From the NCBI GenBank assembly GCA_013399015.1, contig VWZX01009100.1, forward strand, positions 372,001-436,000: DNA of 64,000 nucleotides, given 5' to 3'. The position numbers and the translations under genes were made by a program. Shown here one piece after another: positions 47,962 to 60,390 of this stretch (position 1 is its first letter; every line of letters begins with the position of its first letter). The notes beneath the pieces are model-generated. The model was not told the DNA's origin. It searched no databases and saw nothing but the letters and a program-made list of their open reading frames with translations. The DNA is from Galbula dea. Lineage: Eukaryota; Chordata; Aves; Piciformes; Galbulidae.

Positions 47962-50100
47962 GTATGGATGGACTGTGTGAGCAGATTATTGTGTGGGGAA
48001 AGGGTTGCTTTCTGGGATTCTCTCAGTCATGGAGAGCAAAGGTCATTCCCATAGGAACTAGCTTTATATCCAGTTATTGCTATTTTAATAGCTCCACTTT
48101 GCACTCCACTATCACTTTCTATTTGCAGGTCTCAAAATACTTTTCAAACTTGCTTTAAATCACAGAGCACTTTGTATGATTATTAAGATTTTTCATTTTT
48201 GTTTGTGATAGAGGAATTCTCTGCCATTCACCACAGTCAGGATGCCCCTCCCTTAGTTTGAGGTATTGACTGCATCTGCACTGGCATTCTGTTACAGAGA
48301 CTCACTTCTGGCTGCAGTTCAGCTGACCAGTTCATGGTTAGGGTGAAGAGAATCACACTTAGCAGAGCCTGTTTCTCTCTATTAGCTAGCTCAGATGTAG
48401 ACACCTTATAATGTAGTAGAAGTCTGAAATGAGGTGGTATAAATCCCAGCCTGTGGGACAGTCATAAGAACAGGGGTCATATCTCAGTGCTTGAGGAAAT
48501 TCTTTTTTTCCAAGTACATTACTTAAGAATTTATCTAGCTTTTCAGCTATTGATTCTTGCACTCCATCTACATGTAACTAAGTCTTCTCAAGCCATTTGT
48601 TTCCTAAGAGATGAACTTCAAAGATGAGTCTAAAACTGGACTAGGCATGTTCTGGATCTCAGCAAGTGGGCTGAAAAGTGTATTGTCTTTAATATCCTTT
48701 TAAATTCTTGGTACACCTCCCATTCCTCATAGGAGTCACAGTGGAAAGCTTTGGAGGATTGAGGACACATAGTAAGTTACTATGTGTTGAGTCCTACTAG
48801 CAACGCTGCTAGGGAGAGACCATTACTTAATAACACCTCTTTAGCAATAGGAAAGTTGCAGCTAGGGGATTTTTATTTTTTCTTAATAAAATTTTGGGGG
48901 GTTGTTTTTTAACACAAAGGAAAATGTTTCTGCAGTGAGGAGGTGGCAGCAACACTGGAGCCAAGAAAGTCTCCAGATTGAATTTGTTGATTGCATTTAT
49001 GATACTGGTTGAATAATGCATACATTAGCTTATTGCACTCACAGGAGATGGAGGTTAAATCAGCAGAGTTCTTCAGTGGCTGGTAGTAGCAGCAGGAAGA
49101 GGGAGGTGAGAGCAGCTACTGTTGCTGGTTCAGTCTATGGACATGTGTTTGAGTGCTCACTTGTAGGAGAGCGGTCAGCACTAGCCAGCTCACCTGAGAG
49201 GCATGAGGACTCCTTACTGCACAGCAGCCTTTTCAGAGCTTGGGCCAATACCTCTCCACTCTCCCACTTTGCACATACATAAGCAAGGATGCATGGGGAG
49301 TGCTAGATCAGACATGCTTTTTTGCTTCGCTTTTCATGAAGGATGGCTTTCTGAGGGCACCAGTGCTCCTCACGGCACTTATATTTGTCCTGTAAGGTAC
49401 TTGGATTCTCCTGTTAGGGCTAGGTATTAGCCTGCCACTATCAGATCCTTAAAGCTCACCTGGAAAGGACTCGAGGACAGAGCAGCCAACTTTCTGAGCT
49501 GATGCAAGCTAGTATGACTCCATTCAAGTCAGAGAAACTGAACCAGTTGGCAGCAGCCAGGGTCTGGCCCAAACATGTAAAGTGCCTGCTGGGACTAGGA
49601 GATAGGCTCTGGATTGCGCTGAGCCAGAATGGAACAGCTGTGTATCACAGTGGAGGTGAGAGCCAGGTGGTGAAATTCCTTGGCTCAGGCACAAGGACCT
49701 GGTGTGTCTGACTTCTTGCTCCAGTGAGAATTTTCTTTACCAATTAATTAGTGATTGTTTTATAAAGGGATGTCCATGTCTTTCCACAGGCAGCATTCCT
49801 GAGTGCTAGCTTACTCTGAAATTAGCCAAACAAGATCATTTCAGTACTTCAGACTGCCCAGCTCTGGTCTTTCACTTGTGTGCTGGTTTGGTTACTTGGT
49901 CCTTGTAAAGCACTTTGAGATTCTGATTGAAGAATTGAAGTGGTCTTGGTTTTGTTCATTTATGGCAAAGGACACTTACAGTTTTGGTCATGCTTTAGAT
50001 GACTTCCCCACTGCAAGCACCACTCTCTCTAATGATAACCCCTCAGTTTTTAATAAAAGCCCCTCTCTCTCCTTTTCTTCCCATCTTCCCCTCCCCCAAG
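47962..50100 (+). other. PEX14: PEX14 intron, 2.1 kb
   Basis: An intron between GT 47962 and AG 50099-50100. It contains the 23-bp palindrome at 48765 and, near 49895-49935, a TGTAAAGCACTTTGAGATTC string typical of old interspersed repeat tails. The final 40 bases are a strong pyrimidine tract. No coding signal is present. Confidence 0.9.
48765..48787. repeat. 23-bp near-perfect palindrome
   Basis: ACACATAGTAA and its exact reverse complement TTACTATGTGT flank a single central G. This may be a protein-binding palindrome or simple chance. No further evidence is seen. Confidence 0.6.
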
Positions 50101-50566
50101 GAGGCAGTTTCCTCCCTCCCCTTCAGCTCCTAAGATCCCATCATGGCAGATCCCGGTGAAACCAAGCTCGCCCTCCAACCCAGTTGTTGCCAACCATAAT
50201 AGCAGCAGTGACATCTCACCTGTCAGCAACGAGTCCACCACCTCATCACCGGTCAAGGAGAACCACAGCCCTGAGGGTTCAAAGGTCAGCTGCCATCTGC
50301 TGAGTACAGACGAGGGAAGCAAGGCAGTGATCGATGTCAAGAGCCAAGTGCGGATGGAGGTGCAGGGTGAGGAGGAGAAAAGGGAAACCAAAAGGAATGA
50401 AGAGGAGGAAGAGGACGATGAGGATGATGATGTTAGCCATGTGGATGAGGAGGAATGTCTGGGTGTCCAGACTGAGGACCGACGAGGAGGGGATGGTCAG
50501 ATTAATGAGCAAGTAGAAAAGCTACGAAGACCTGAGGGGGCCAGCAATGAGAATGAGATTGACTAA
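50101..50566 (+). CDS. PEX14: PEX14 last coding exon (human exon 9 equivalent), acidic C-terminal tail
   Basis: The coding part is 466 bp from the acceptor CCTCCCCCAAG to the TAA at 50564-50566, giving 154 residues plus the completed Arg. It opens RQFPPSPSAPKIPSWQIPVK, close to human. A Ser-rich segment follows (NSSSDISPVSNESTTSSP), then VRMEVQGEEEKRE. Next comes an uninterrupted acidic run (EEEEEDDEDDD) and DVSHVDEEE. The end is QINEQVEKLRRPEGASNENEID, where human has SERD. The Ser-Pro rich part contains likely phosphorylation sites. This cytosolic tail is the least structured part of the protein. Total coding length from the first exon in the window is 350 residues, in line with the 377-residue human protein minus its first 28. 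Confidence 0.97.
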
Positions 50567-51935
50567 GACGTCCTGGCTTCTGCTGCTGCTGCTGTACATC
50601 TTCCCTAGCCTCCTGCACTGTCCCTGGTGCCTCTCCCATTTTGTGGAGAGAAGTGCCACCATCCCGTCCAGTGATTCTCCTATGATTGACCTTGAGCAGG
50701 ATCGTGATTGCCCAGTGGACAAGGTGGGCCCTGTTAGAGCACAGGGCTTTGCACTGTTGCAGTGGCTTCTTCTCCCCTCCCAGACCCACCTTCTCCCCAT
50801 AAGCTGGGGTCACTGCCTAGGCTGGAAGACCAATCGCCTTACCATGCACCACAGCTACAGACTAAGTCTCCTTGAACAAAACCACCATCTCTCCTGAAAC
50901 AGTCAGCTTCTTCGCTGCATCCTAGAGTCCTTCTATCCAATTCAGAAACCAGTCTGCCCTGAGCAGTTTGATTTCACAAGCCTTTAATCCCCATGTAAAG
51001 CCCAAACTAGTTCTCTGTTTCCCAGTAACCCTCTGTTTTATTTCTCAAACTACTTGATATTCTTTTGCCAAAAAAAGAGAATGTTTGAACCCCAAATTCC
51101 TCATCAGATCTCAGTCTTGGCTCTTCCAAGCCTTATGTTAAGCCTCAAATTGCTGAAACTACCTAGCATCTGAAAACGCTAAATTTCTGTGGGGTCCAAA
51201 GAACACTATTTCCACCCCACGTGCTTACACTTATCAAAATGGCCTCTTGCTAGGGACCTGGTCCAGGTCTCATGGCCACAGTAAAATCCATGAGAACAGG
51301 TGGCTTTGTTACTGATTGCTCCCCAGGAAAATAAGGCTTTAAAAGAAGTTGACTCCGCTCATCCCGGTTATTGCCCTTCCTCCTCCAAAGACAAGGAGCT
51401 CACCTCGGTTTTTGACATCTTACATTTTATTTATAGCTACCCTGAATGAATGAATGAGCTGGTGTCAGATGCTGAAATAGTTGGTTAATTCTGAAACTTT
51501 GCAATGGTTTTTGGCTTGCTTTTCTTCCTAAATGAGGAGAAAGCTCAAATGATCAGCTGAGACCTGTTCCTACCCAGTGACAGGCACCTGCTTCAGCAAA
51601 GCAGTCTTTAGAGAAGAGAGAACAGTTCCAGCTCTGAGGTTAACCACTGGCCCTTTTTGCCCAGTCCAGCCTTTTTTTGCCCCATTGGGGCTGTACACAA
51701 ATTAACCCAGTGAATTTTGAAACCTCTCATTTGCAGCATTGTGTTCTCAGCTGGTAAAATGGTGGTGTCCAATTATATTATTCACTGCATCAGAGCCTCG
51801 TAGCAGAGCAATTCTTGTAACAACTGAGTCTCACTGTCCTCACCAAGCAAGTGTGCTTGTCTGTGTGATCATGTATAGATTTCAAATATAAAATACAATT
51901 GTATATAATTGTAATAAATATGAGTTACCACTATT
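50567..51935 (+). other. PEX14: PEX14 3' UTR
   Basis: About 1.37 kb follow the stop codon without interruption to an AATAAA at 51913-51918. The last 100 bases are AU-rich (TGTATAGATTTCAAATATAA, ATTGTATATAATTG). Only short chance frames occur. The cleavage point is estimated 15-20 bases after the signal and is not exactly known. Confidence 0.75.
51913..51918 (+). terminator. PEX14: PEX14 polyadenylation signal AATAAA
   Basis: A canonical hexamer sits in an AU-rich setting. The T/G-containing stretch downstream (TGTGGCTCTTATTTTGGGG) could serve as the downstream element. I noticed no other AATAAA between the stop codon and this site. Confidence 0.75.
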
Positions 51936-52093
51936 TAACACCAGGCTATTGCTGGATTACTGTGGCTCTTATTTTGGGGAGAAATGCAGGGTGGTTAAGG
52001 GAGGGAAGAGGGAGGATTGCAGAAACTCAGTCCTTATGTTTTCTGAAGGATATTTATGTTTGATTTTTCTGACTGTTCCAATACTAGGTAGTA

Positions 52094-52367
52094 CCAGCAG
52101 GAGGCAGTGTGGAGAGTGGTGTAAGTGCAGTAGGAGGTACACTATAAGTAGCTGCAACCCCACCGTAGTACTCAGTTGCCTCTGCTGTTGCAGGAGGTGA
52201 GATGGGTCTAACACCCAGTGAGTAAGATGCAGCTACTTGGTTCCTTTCCTCCCAGCAGGAGGCTCTGCAGGGTGCAGAATGCAGCATCCCACTCCTTTCC
52301 ACCCCTGGCAGCAGGAGGTGCTGAAGGGAGGGAGCCCCTTGGTCTCATCTGCCAGCAGGGAACGCTC
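52094..52367 (+). promoter_or_regulatory. Cluster of repeated CAGCAGGAGG (CTCF-like) motifs
   Basis: CCAGCAGGAGGCAG (52094), GCAGTAGGAGG (about 52127), TTGCAGGAGG (about 52188), CCAGCAGGAGGCTC (52252), GGCAGCAGGAGGTG (about 52307) and CCAGCAGGGAACGC (about 52352) all lie in the same orientation within 275 bp. The first and fourth fit the CTCF core CCASYAGRKGGC with one mismatch. The cluster starts about 160 bp past the PEX14 cleavage region. It may be a CTCF array or a degenerate minisatellite. Confidence 0.4.
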
Positions 52368-52660
52368 TGCTGTATCCCATGACTGGGCTACCCCTGCCAT
52401 GTCAGTGCAGAAGCCATTGATAGAAATGGTGTACAGCAAGTCATTTGGAACTCCTGCAGTCCCATCTTTGTTCAACAGAAGTATTTGGCTCCCTTACTAA
52501 AAATGAGGGATTTACTTGATTCCTGAGTATTTGGGTGTCTGGTACACAGTGACATTTTCCTGCTCAGGGGGAGCGAAAGGGACCTTCATATTACTGTATT
52601 TAGACCTGCTGCTGAATGTGATGATTTCTTATGCCTTAAATGGACGAATATCTTCCCCAG

Positions 52661-52703
52661 GAGTGAGTGAGTGAGTGTGTGTGTGTGTGTCTCTCTCCCT
52701 CTC
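52661..52703 (+). repeat. Compound (GAGT)n-(GT)n-(CT)n microsatellite
   Basis: GAGTGAGTGAGTGA runs into a (GT) tract and then into CTCTCTCCCTCTC. An ordinary simple repeat. Confidence 0.85.
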
Positions 52704-54367
52704 AGGCTCTCTGCACGTCACGTTTAGCTAAAAGAGGGCAAATTGGAAAGTGTTTAAAAGGAAAGGCTTTTCCTAAGAGGTGGCACTTCTCATTTCTCCA
52801 AGCCAAGAAGCCTTGTGAAAAGAAAACACGACTGAAGGCAGGGATGTGATGAAAAAGTATTGTCCTGCCTGTGTACATTTCATATACATAGAAGGTTTTG
52901 AAAATAGAAGGAGCCTGGACAACAGCAGTTGGTGAAATGTGGAAAATATGTTGCTGAGGTATGTGCCTTGCAGAGTGACTTACGAGGTTTACAGTACAAG
53001 CATCCCTGTGGGTTCGGTTTTCCCCCCTTTTCCTCCATGTTGCCAGTATTCAGTTCATTTACCTCAATATTTCTGGTGCCCTTTTCCTTCCCTTCATTTT
53101 TGCTCCTTACAGCCTTTGCCAGTTCAATAGGTCACAGCTTTTCCTTTCCCCAGCCTGATGAATCCCAGAAAACTCCATCATAGCCATTGTTGCTCAAAAA
53201 ATCTAACTCTGGGCCTCTGGCTGCTGATGGGGTGTTTGCATACTTTGTTGAAGAGATCCAACCCACCAGCAGAGAACTTGGAAGAAGCCACATCTTTTTA
53301 CCAGCAGGTACTGTTGTGATTCAGGAGGTTTATTCCTCTGTCTTGTGCTCCTTGTCTTTCCAGCATAGCAACAGTAGTAGAGTGAGTGTTTTGGTCCTTA
53401 GGAACCATGTAGCCTGACTGCTAACTTGTAATGGTTTTCCTTTTTTTTACTGCAAACAAATGTCTTAGATCAGCTGTGCTGTGAGGTTTTAGCCCACTGG
53501 CCAGTACACACTGAGAGTGGCATCAGATTAGCTGAAAGATGATGTGTTAGCAAACTTTTTTTCTGCAGAACAAGAAAGAGAGCAACAGCAGTTACCCACC
53601 CTCTGGCCTATTCAAGTGTTCTGTTTTACTGTGTAGCCAGCCTTTGTTTTGACCCGGAAGAACAGCACCACCTCAGTTGGGGAGTTCAGTGGGTTCAGAG
53701 CGTGGCTTCTGTAGGTCCTTGAGAGCACACAGAAAGCAGGTGGAGGGAGCTTCCTCAACAGTGCCATTGGAGCAGATTTCAGTGCAACCCTGTGAGCCTC
53801 TGCTCTCTCCTAGTGGAAACAGTATCAGGCTGGTGCTTTTCAGTAGCTTGAGGATGTAAAAGCTTCCTCTTCAGTAGCTGCAGGAGAAATGTGAGGAGCT
53901 AATAAAATGTGGGGATGTTGAGAAAGGGTTAAGAGAGATGTCTCCTGTTTGGCCAACCTTCCTCACCTCCAGATGTGAGAAGTAAGTCCTATGTACATCC
54001 TGGTCAAAAGCAGGAGGAATTTTTAATTGCCTTTTGGATGTTGGGGATGTAACCTAATAGTGTTTGGGATCAGAAAGAAGGGGGTGAACTGTAGGATCCC
54101 TTGTGATCTTGCTGCTTTGCCAAATGACACTTTGCAAAGTATTTTACTTCTGAGTATGCCTCGGTTTCCACATGTGATGGTAAAAAACACTGGCTGGTAA
54201 CTACAGAGATGTGGCCAGGACAAGTTGCAGAGAAAGCCAACTTCAGAAACCAGGTTTCATGCTAGGTCCTGTAGCTCGCACAAAAATCCCAACCTCCAAG
54301 AACCGTGACCTGAAGCAAGAGCCCAGCCCCCACTGTAACTGTGCTCTGGGGTGGGAGCAGGGCCAGA

Positions 54368-54461
54368 CTGCAACCCCCTGCCCAGCTGCATCCACTGTCC
54401 TCTGACAGCTGAGGCTGCAGACCCCTGCCCAGCTGCAGCCAATGTTCTCTGATAGCTGAGG
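54368..54461 (+). repeat. 47-bp tandem duplication, two copies
   Basis: 54368-54414 and 54415-54461 are the same length and differ at only a few positions. Each runs from CTGCA(A/G) through CCCCTGCCCAGCTGCA and TCTCTGA-AGCTGAGG. A few bases of a third copy (CTGTG) follow. A recent local duplication is the simplest explanation. Confidence 0.85.
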
Positions 54462-57400
54462 CTGTGCTGCTGGGGAGAGCAGCCTTCCTGGGACAGGCAT
54501 TCCAGATCTGGCCATTCCTCATTGCAACTCAGGTTCTTCTAGCAAGTAAGTGCTTTTTATAACTACATTCTCTTTTGGTTTTGTCTTTCATAGAGTGGGG
54601 GAACTGGCTGTGTTTCCAGTGGCTACTTCACCCTGGTCTGGGGCTTGTTAGAAGGGTTGCCAGAAGGTCTATCCTGATGTGTACTGGTGGGAGGAGGCTT
54701 GGTATATGCTGGGCTGCTGCGTGAGGCTGGGAAGGGGGCTGTGGAAAAACCCACTCTGTGTCTATTCTGTTGCTTTTATTTGCACTGCCTGCCACAGAAA
54801 TGGAGGCTGCTTTTGCTTTTCCTTTGGTGGGGCAGTGTGATGCTTGTGGAAAACAAGGGCTAGACAGCAGGTCCAGAGTAGCTTTTTGTGGCAAACCTGT
54901 TGTGTTAAATTCAAGTTCTCCATGGTTGACTAGGCTCTCCTGTGGAGCATATAAGTTTCCCAAAGGCTTTGAGAACAGGAAGCTTTGGAAAGTCCCTTCT
55001 GTGTGGTGGTGCTTTATGCTAAGCACAAATTAAATGTGGTGGTGACCCTGCACAGCAAAATCTGATGTTAAGCTTGAGCTGAGAGTTCTCCAGCCTGGAC
55101 TTGACCTCTCATACCATTGGGTGGTATGCAAGTGCAAAGCAAGAGAGGGGCTTGGTCTTGAAAACATAAATAAAGAGATGGTGGGAGGTGAAACGTAGGA
55201 AGTTATTTGCCTACACAGGCAGGTACAAGAGAGAGCTTCCAGCTTTCTTCATTCTCCCTTTTATCATCTTATCCTCAGACTATGCTGTTTCCTGAGGAAT
55301 CAGCTTCTGTAGGCACCTTTAGAGCTGTGTCCATCTATTATGCTGATGAAGGGCTGGCTCCTACCAGAGCTACCCCTGTGTGAGCTCTCAAAAGATGAAA
55401 CAGAACAATGGCAATGTAACTAAGATGAATTTGGGGGGATCACAGACAAAGGAAGATGGAGAGCAGGGCCCAACTCCTCCACTTGCTCTGCTGCAGAAAC
55501 TCTGAACTGTGCACTTGTAGATTGAGGGGCTGGCATGGTCTCTTCTAGCTCAGGGAAAAAAAACAATCCCATCCCCAAAAGGGAGCAAGCACTAACCTAA
55601 TAAAGGCACCAGCTGGACGAAGGAAAACCAGTTCTTTGGAAAAAAAAAAAAACCAACCCACAACCTCCTTTCATTAGAAAAATAATATATTTCATCCAAA
55701 TAAGGTAAAAATATTTGAAATGGGGCAGAAGTGAGCACTAGGCAGCATCTGTCAGGCCCTTTCTGAAAAGGGGAAGATTATTAAACTCAATTACAATTTA
55801 TTTTTGTAAAGTGTCTTTCAGACTAAAAATCTCCCCACATGCTTTGCAAAGGCTGCTCAGGACTCACAAGACAGAGCATTTGAGAAGAGCACCCCTCTTC
55901 TCCCACCAAGCCCTTCTTTTCTGCCTCTGCTGAAGGATTTAACCCTTCGGGAGTTGGCTGGGTTTTTTTCTTCTATATTTGCACAAATAATAAGAGATGG
56001 TTTATGATGCTGGCTGCAAGAACATGCATGCCTGAAGAGGGATGAGGGGAACTTGACTTTGTAGTTTTGTCTGTTTTAGGGAAAAATACTGGTGTTTCTT
56101 TAGAGCTGTGTCTCCTGAGTGAGAAGGTGATTGGCTGATAGGGCTGACTCAGAGGATCTAGAAGCACAACTGGCTGATTTGTTGCTTATTTTCCTTTTTG
56201 TGTCTGTCACTTTGCCAGCCTGCTTGTCTGTCTCTCAGGCACTTCTGTCTGCTTGGCTCGTCTGCTTTGTACACCATCCCTGCTGGTGGTTTTCCAGTCT
56301 TCCCTCATGCCTACCTGTCTCCTAGTGCTCTTTCCTTTTTCTTTCTAACACTTCAGAAACAGACTGCTGCCAACTCCACTGCTCTGCTTCTGAAAGCTAG
56401 TGCTGAGGTTTTCTGTGTGTGGAGTTAAAGTAACACCTCTTTAATTCCTTTAACTGATTTAATGCAACCAGAGCAACTTTTTGGATGGACATTCTTCCAT
56501 CTCTTTGAGCAGGTTTGCTTTACTTAAGCAGTTCCAACCCATACATGCATACACAAAAGGCTGTGTGCTAAGTGGATGCAGCTTTCCTGTGCAGATGGAA
56601 CTGTTCTTTGCTTCCTGCCCTCTTGCAGTCTCAACACGAGATTTCATCTCTCCATGCCTGTTTGCTTGCTTACTTGTATATTTTTGTGCCTGTGGATTGC
56701 TCTACAGCAATGTGAATGCTTCCACTGCAGCAGCCAGCAAGTTTTGGGTGTGAGATGGTGGTTGGGGCTCCCTCTTGCTTCAGTTTCTTCTGTTCTCCAG
56801 AATGAGCCAGGTGCAGCCTGATGTTTCGACTGAAACTGGAACATCAGACCATTGCTCTGTTTCTTACCTCTCTTTCCCAACTCTAAAAGCTGCAGGCAGT
56901 CTGGTAGTCTGTGTTAAACAGAGAAGTGCAGTGAAGTGTCCCTGGCAGCCAGTGTTCCTCTGTAGGTCTGTGGAGGGGCAGCAGCTGTGTCCGTTGCAGG
57001 GAACCACCTCTGCCCCGGTGGCTGTTACCTGCCTGGGTGCAGGCAGGTAGGCGCGGTGCTGCCTGCAGCCACAGCTGGTTCCCTTCCATCTTGTGGACAC
57101 AGCTGGCTCTGGCTGAGACACGACTTGCAGGGTTCATGCCTGGTAGCTGAAGAAACGAGCTTACTTTGCTGTGAGGGGCTCAACACCTGGCTTTGGCCAC
57201 AGCCCAAATGGCTCAGCTTGATCCTCTTTAATGTCTTGGACTGTTGAGCTCTGATGTTTAGGCAGGGTTTGGCTGTGACCTGGGATCGCAGGAGGGTCCT
57301 AGGGGCTGCTGGGGACAGCAGGAGCTTGGGGCAAATGCTGTTGGTAGCTGGCTCACAGGGAGAGCAGAAGGCGGCACCCTGCCCTGTGGGAAGGGAAGGG

Positions 57401-60374
57401 GCAGGGAAAGGCTCAGTCTGCCTGTCAGATAAATCTTCATCTGTTTACTTAAATCCTCAGTGTTTCTTCATTTGTTTGTTTAAGAGTTTCCCTGCCAAAA
57501 AAAGAGCAAAAGGAAGGAGGGAAGCTGCCTCTGCTTTCCACCCCTCCTCAGCTAGGATGGGTCCAGGGCACTTCAGGGGCAAGAGCAGGATGAGGGCCCA
57601 GAGCACCCTGCTTCCCCTGGGTAAGGTGAAGGGATCTGCCCCCTGAGGGGCCACGTTCCTATTTTCTGAGCATACACCTGGCCCTTGTAAGGGAAGGTGC
57701 ATATTAGGGACTCCAGTGACCCCACATCTTACCCTAGGACTGGCATGAAGAACCTGTTGTCCCTTCTAGCACCTACTGTACCTACAAATGCTGTCCAGTG
57801 CTTTTCTCCCCTCTTTGCCTTTAGCCCTTTGGTTGAGATTGTTGCCTGCAGAATGAGGTGTTGTCAGCTTTCAGGTACTGGTGAAGTCTGTTCAAAGACA
57901 ACAGAGAGAGACCCAAAAAGCAGAGGCTTGCTGCCTGAGTATTGCAGTGCCTGCAACAGAGGAACTCAAAAACATCTTACCTATCCTTACCTTTTTTTTT
58001 TGCAGATACCCATAAAATGTACCAGGCACAGTAAATATCACACATGGAGTCTCTTCCCGTGCTTGTGTCCCCCCACACAAGTGTTGGGCAAACCTGTATG
58101 TTTTGCTGTAGCACTGCTGTGCTATTGCATGCAGATGCATTCATGCATGCTCTCACCCTTCCCAAGTTTGGGCATATTAAGCTGGGTTCTGCTGTGATTT
58201 GTAGAGAAAGAGATTATTTATTTATTCGTGTGTGTGTGAAACTCCAAAAGCATTCCCAACAATCTACAGGCTTTCTTTCTTTGGAATAGGTACAAGCTGC
58301 TGCTACACTTGTCTTCCAGAGAAGTCTTTAAAGTGCATGTTCCCCTTGAAGGTGATGTGAGCTTTTATTGTCAGCTTTGAAAGCTTTGGGCTTCTATGCA
58401 GATTGAGGGGGGAGAGGAGATACTCCTGTCCTTCCCTTTCCCCAAGAGATTCTTTAAAAGGGGTTCACATGGTCTTCAAATAAGGCACCTGCAGGTTTGT
58501 TAACACAGTTTTGTGCCAGTGTGCAACAACCCAGAACTGCAAATGCAAAACTCAGCTATGATACAAGCAGTGGATGCAGTCTGTATGCTCCAAGTAGCAG
58601 GAATGTCGGTTCAGAACCTTACTGCTTGGAAAGGGCTTGTGCAGAACTGTGAAGGAAATTTTGGAGGTCAAGTGAAGGTCTTAGCTTTACATGTTTGGTT
58701 TATACTCTTTTGTTCACTTCTGTGTCATAATACCTCTCTCTTGCTTTGTGTTCTTATACCCAATGCCCAGTGAGAAGAGTTGTTCCAGTGAGTCTCAAGG
58801 TACTTATTGTCTATTAGCTAGCTGTTAACCTGTTAATGGCTGGTTTCTATCTTAGCACCCATACCTGAGCAACTTGGACAGTGCCAAAAGCTGGCTCAGT
58901 TAGGTTTTTTTATTCCATTGTGTGAATGTCTTTTCCCTTTGGTGTCTATGTTCTCTCAAAATTTCTACTTCTGGCCTCTTCTCCTGTTACAGGGAGGAGG
59001 ATGTGTTGGAACAACTCTTGCTAGTCTTCTAAGAGAGCGAGGAGCCCCCAGTCCTGCTACCACACCACAAGCATCCTCTGTTTTCTGACCAGTAGGTTTC
59101 TCTAAAGCTGCAGCAGCACACATGTAGCTGCTGCCTTTCCTGCCCCATGGGTTCCCCTGAAATGACTCCTGTGGGCCACGGCCTCACTCACACCCAGGGA
59201 CCTGACCACTGCTCTTCTACGCTAAATTCCTGCTCAGTTCCAGTTTAATTCTATCATCCAGAAGTATCAAGGTGGTTTATTGACAGACCCGTTTCCCTAG
59301 CAAGTCTCCAGGTCTTTCTTAATGCCATTATGCCTTAGGAAGCCAGTGTTGAGCATTGGTCCTTTCAGGCTGTAAGTTATGCTCAGTATGTGTTGTGTGT
59401 CATAACAGCTGCTTCTCTGTACCAGTAAGCATCAGAATTCTGAATTTCCTTCTGTATGGGTGTAGGAGGCATTGTGCTACCAGAGTAAATATCCTCCCAG
59501 AGTCAGACGTGTTTTACTGCATTCTGTACTCAGCTGAGCAAGCTGTGAGGAGCATTTCTCTGGGCATGAGCACCAGCTCTGCACACCTGATGGTGTGGCT
59601 CAGGGGTGATTGCTGGCTGCCCTACACTGCACAGCTCCCTGTGAGATGGCTGCTTAGCTAAAGAAGTGATGTTTGGAACTGAGGAGAGCTTGTAAGAAAG
59701 ATTCCTGCAAATGAAATGAATGCCTACCACAGTATAGCAACTGTTCCTTGTAGGTCTGGGGCGTAAGGAGAGGTGTAACCCAAAGTATTATTTTCCTTAG
59801 TGATCTCTGAAATACCCTTGCTAGGCTGCCTGTGAGAAGCACTTGGATGAACAGCAATGATCAGCTTTCTGAACTGCCCTGCTGGCTCTTGCCAACACTG
59901 ATATCTGCTGTCTGTTTCTTGGCCTTCTTGGCATTTAGGGCCCCAGCAAGAACAGGTATCCATGTGCTAAGGCTGGACTAGGCATCTTTGGTTAATGCCA
60001 TCTGAAAAAGATGATAGGAAGCAGGAGCAGAACCATCTTGTTTCCCATTCTGTGTCCTAGAATACCTTAAATCCTGCTTGTTTACATTTGAGGCGATTGA
60101 ACTGCTGCTGCTTCTCCTGGTTTAAAGTCTTGAATTGTTTGGAGAGGGGAAAGCAGTGCTCCTCTGTTTGAGTTCTGTGTTGGGCTTGGTGCCAAGGGAC
60201 ACTCCTGCTGTGGGTGCCTGTGGTGAAGCATGTTGTAGAAGACTTGATAGTGTGCTGAGAAGTGGATATTGTGTCTTATAGGAAACAGGCAGTGCAGCGT
60301 GGTGGCTATGTGTGTGACTGTAGGGTCCTGCACTCACACACAAAAATGCTGTTAGAGAGATATGCAAGTGTAAT

Positions 60375-60390
60375 AGCAGCAGCAGCAGCA
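60375..60390 (+). repeat. Short (AGC)n repeat
   Basis: About five AGC units in intergenic sequence. No coding context. Confidence 0.8.

Noticed and set aside
50547..50897. 116-codon + strand frame overlapping the end of PEX14
   Set aside because: It is in another frame, overlaps the conserved PEX14 C-terminus and extends into the 3' UTR. No homology was recognised.
57697..58197. 166-codon + strand frame
   Set aside because: The translation is rich in Cys, Leu, Ser and Pro without any recognisable domain. No splice or promoter context supports it.
58992..59096. Possible exon after CTTCTCCTGTTACAG
   Set aside because: The acceptor is good but no convincing donor follows and the content is unremarkable.
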